From assembly GCA_001795795.1 (NCBI GenBank), contig MGKV01000009.1, positions 7,260 through 47,193 of the forward strand: DNA of 39,934 bases, given 5' to 3'. Source of the stretch: Candidatus Yanofskybacteria bacterium RIFCSPLOWO2_02_FULL_45_18 (lineage in GTDB: Bacteria; Patescibacteriota; Minisyncoccia; 2-02-FULL-40-12; GWA2-44-9). This document shows positions 38,358-39,934 of this stretch, piece after piece. The translations under genes and the position numbers were made by a program. The stretch's first letter is position 1. Each line of letters starts with the position of its first letter. Below the pieces are notes generated by a model, which worked only from the letters and a program-made list of their open reading frames with translations, was not told where the DNA came from and did not search any database.

Positions 38358-38388
38358 TTGATGCGGGGTGGCGGAGATAAAGATATAA

Positions 38389-38417
38389 TTGACAATTCAA
38401 GCCCAAATTGCTATCAT
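38389..38417 (+). promoter_or_regulatory. rpsF operon promoter, leaderless
   Basis: TTGACA (exact consensus), 17-bp spacer, TATCAT, 7 nt before ATG 38425. A second TATAAT at 38384-38389 could give a ~30-nt leader. Confidence 0.65.
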
Positions 38418-38424
38418 ACCGCAC

Positions 38425-38904
38425 ATGCTTATGGAGGATGCAATAAATCAAAATTACGAACTGGCATTTCATATTAATCCTGATCTGGAAGAGGCCAAAA
38501 TACAGGAAATTGCCCGTTCTATCGGACAGACCGTAACCTCAAGCGGAGGCGTTATTGCCTTTGCAAAAATGCCCGAGCGAGCCAGACTTTCCTATCCGAT
38601 AAAGAATCGCCGCAACAGCTACTTCGGTTATCTTCAGTTTAGCAATTCATCTTCGGAGATATTAAAACCTATGCAAGACCAGCTTAAGTTAAACAACGAC
38701 ATAATGCGCTTCCTGTTGCTTAAAACAGAATCAGACGCCCAAAAGAAAACCCAGATGGCCCAGCGAGCTAAGTTTCAAGAAAAGCGAGCCCGCGCCTCTC
38801 AAATGGCTGAACAGAAAAAAACAACCGCCAAAGAAAAACCAACAGTCAAAGCTGACGAAAAGCAGTTGGAAAAGCAATTGGAAGATATTATTGAAAAATT
38901 GTAA
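38425..38904 (+). CDS. rpsF: 30S ribosomal protein S6
   Basis: 159 residues; ~95-residue S6 core plus a Lys/Gln/Ala-rich tail of about 55 residues. Binds S18 and 16S rRNA in the platform. Core: YELAFHINPDLEEAKIQEIA, ERARLSYPIKNRRNSYFGYL, ILKPMQDQLKLNNDIMRFLL. ATG 38425 (MLMEDAINQ) is preferred to an upstream TTG because of the promoter; ATG 38431 is also possible. First gene of the classic rpsF-ssb-rpsR order. Confidence 0.93.
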   Translation: MLMEDAINQNYELAFHINPDLEEAKIQEIARSIGQTVTSSGGVIAFAKMPERARLSYPIKNRRNSYFGYLQFSNSSSEILKPMQDQLKLNNDIMRFLLLKTESDAQKKTQMAQRAKFQEKRARASQMAEQKKTTAKEKPTVKADEKQLEKQLEDIIEKL

Positions 38905-38935
38905 TCAACAAAAAAGAAATTTAGAACACAAGTCT

Positions 38936-39088
38936 GTTTGACCAAATTCGAGGCAAAGGCGAAGGTCGAACCGAGCTGTATAACACATACTGCAAGGGAG
39001 AACTGGATCCCTTAACAAAGAAGTTGGTCAAACATTAAGGGCTCATTTATCGAAGGTCTTATAATAGTCAAAGACCCGACAAATGAGC
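38936..39088 (+). promoter_or_regulatory. Folded RNA region between rpsF and ssb
   Basis: A 10-bp closing stem GTTTGACCAA (38936-38945) / TTGGTCAAAC (39024-39033) holds two inner stems, TTCGA/TCGAA (38947-38951, 38966-38970) and AAGGGA/TCCCTT (38994-38999, 39008-39013), giving a three-way-like fold. A second hairpin, GCTCATTT (39041-39048) / AAATGAGC (39081-39088) with inner GGTCTT/AAGACC, ends 14 nt before ssb. Most of the 198-bp gap is thus structured. It may be a ribosomal-protein-binding regulator or a processing signal; inferred. Confidence 0.6.
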
Positions 39089-39102
39089 AGACAAGTTATA
39101 AA

Positions 39103-39591
39103 ATGAATCTAAATAAGGTTTATCTTATAGGCCGCCTAACCCAAGACCCTGAAACAAGAGCAATCCCAAGCGGCCAGACGGTTACCACCTTGCGGATGGC
39201 GACCAACCGCGTTTGGAACGACAACGGCCAGAAAAAAGAAGTGGCTGAATACCATACCATTGTTGCGTGGGGACGGATAGGTGAAATTGCCAGCCAGTAT
39301 CTGCGCCGCGGCGGATTATTGATGGTGGAAGGCCGAATACAGACCCGTTCCTGGACCGGACAGGATAATGTAAAACGCTATATGACCGAGGTTGTTGCCG
39401 AAAGCCTTCAGCTGGGCCCCCGAAGTGGCAATCCGGAAGCAGACGCTAGGAGTGTTGCTCCAGCTGTGACTGACATCCGCAAGCCGTCAATTCCGGTGGA
39501 TGATATCCCCATTATTGACGCCAACGAACCGGTAAGTCACGGGGTTGATGAGAGCGAAGTAAAAATTAAGGAAGAAGATTTACCATTCTAG
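39103..39591 (+). CDS. ssb: Single-stranded DNA-binding protein
   Basis: 162 residues. OB fold at 1-105: MNLNKVYLIGRLTQDPETRA, ATNRVWNDNGQKKEVAEYHT, GGLLMVEGRIQTRSW. An acidic disordered linker follows, ending EVKIKEEDLPF, where the last residues match the DDLPF-type tip that recruits partner proteins. No clear Shine-Dalgarno sequence; TATAAA lies right before the ATG. Confidence 0.96.
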   Translation: MNLNKVYLIGRLTQDPETRAIPSGQTVTTLRMATNRVWNDNGQKKEVAEYHTIVAWGRIGEIASQYLRRGGLLMVEGRIQTRSWTGQDNVKRYMTEVVAESLQLGPRSGNPEADARSVAPAVTDIRKPSIPVDDIPIIDANEPVSHGVDESEVKIKEEDLPF

Positions 39592-39668
39592 CGACCATGT
39601 GACCAGCAATCAAGCGACACAGGAAAGACCTAGTCACTTGGTCCTTGGTTATTTAGTTACTATTCGTT
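39592..39668. repeat. Short-repeat spacer between ssb and rpsR
   Basis: Contains TAGTCACTTGGTCCTTGGTT-like units near a 7-bp period and GACC/GGTC inversions. No gene. Confidence 0.45.
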
Positions 39669-39887
39669 ATGAACTGCCCCTTGTGTCAGGACAATATCAA
39701 TCGGGTTGATTATAAGAATACCCAATTTTTAAGGAAGTTTGTCACTTCCCAGTTTAAGATCGGCACTTCGCGTCGCAATAAGCTTTGCAACAAACACCAA
39801 CGCGGAATCGCCAACGCCGTCAAGCTTGCCCGCTTTATGGCGCTAATGCCGTATACACGCCTGCAAACCGTCAAAAAGAATATCTAA
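39669..39887 (+). CDS. rpsR: 30S ribosomal protein S18
   Basis: 72 residues. S18 core: VDYKNTQFLRKFVTSQFKI, RRNKLCNKHQRGIANAVKLA, RFMALMPYT. The N-terminal CPLC plus CNKH indicate the zinc-binding form of S18. Last gene of the rpsF-ssb-rpsR unit. The remaining 47 bases of the window (39888-39934) show nothing recognisable. Confidence 0.95.
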   Translation: MNCPLCQDNINRVDYKNTQFLRKFVTSQFKIGTSRRNKLCNKHQRGIANAVKLARFMALMPYTRLQTVKKNI

Positions 39888-39934
39888 AACTTTAAATTTG
39901 TGCGGTCTGCTTTGTTGCAGGTTTCAGCAAAATT

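Overview
The window looks like a piece of a small Candidate Phyla Radiation (Patescibacteria, probably Parcubacteria-type) genome. Pointers are a short IF-2 without the usual long N-terminus, RNase J with a Pro/Arg-rich extension, a DUF4012 membrane protein, short coding genes with few or no Shine-Dalgarno sites, many transcripts that appear leaderless, and conserved genes peppered with short in-frame repeat insertions. TGA is used as an ordinary stop (dprA, pgk), so this is not a recoded lineage. This assignment is inference; no database was searched.

Layout. 1-1324 (-): 5' part of lepA, its GTPase domain interrupted in frame by a GxxExxY/PD-(D/E)XK-like domain. 1607-8359 (-): an envelope polysaccharide cluster (polyprenyl-phosphate sugar transferase, two GT4 glycosyltransferases, a DUF4012 protein, one small protein). 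8433-8913 (-): RNase P RNA with its own promoter and terminator. 8949-11480 (-): RNase H, a DHH phosphoesterase and phosphoglycerate kinase, tightly overlapped. 11535-14021 (-): an unknown protein, a YdcF-like protein and triosephosphate isomerase. 14068-15661: small membrane protein, DedA protein, GT2 glycosyltransferase. 15720-18619 (+): dprA-topA. 18634-20858 (+): SemiSWEET-like protein, secreted protein, duplicated-domain protein. 20911-23132 (-): parA-parB-methyltransferase. 23261-25259 (+): small protein, infB. 25431-28629: tRNA-Cys, a membrane-anchored Fn3-like protein, rmlB and a frameshifted rmlA, tRNA-Leu(UAA), a coiled-coil protein, tRNA-Arg(CCG). 28661-33574: a divergent pair including DUF2442-XRE, uvrC, a YvlD/holin-like protein, secG, a membrane-anchored solute-binding protein. 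33714-35797 (+): tRNA-Leu(CAG) butted against rnj. 36051-38288 (+): trpS followed by the tail of a second trpS, then ychF. 38425-39887 (+): rpsF-ssb-rpsR.

How the genes fit together: rmlA/rmlB (dTDP-sugar synthesis), the sugar phosphotransferase, four glycosyltransferases and DUF4012 point to a surface glycan. The rest is replication, segregation, translation, RNA processing and partial lower glycolysis.

The most unusual theme is insertion of repeat-built sequence into essential genes without breaking the frame. There are three kinds: (1) the GxxExxY domain in lepA, bounded by inverted clusters of ~11-bp repeats and by a palindrome at each junction, with a matching repeat cluster at the left window edge that predicts a second copy; (2) heptanucleotide tandem repeats in topA, infB, uvrC, pgk and the GT2 gene; (3) a short palindromic insert in tpiA. 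Other points of interest are the tRNA-Leu/rnj junction, the relic trpS tail, a strongly folded rpsF-ssb spacer, and a group of genes whose -10 box lies only 6-9 nt before the start codon.
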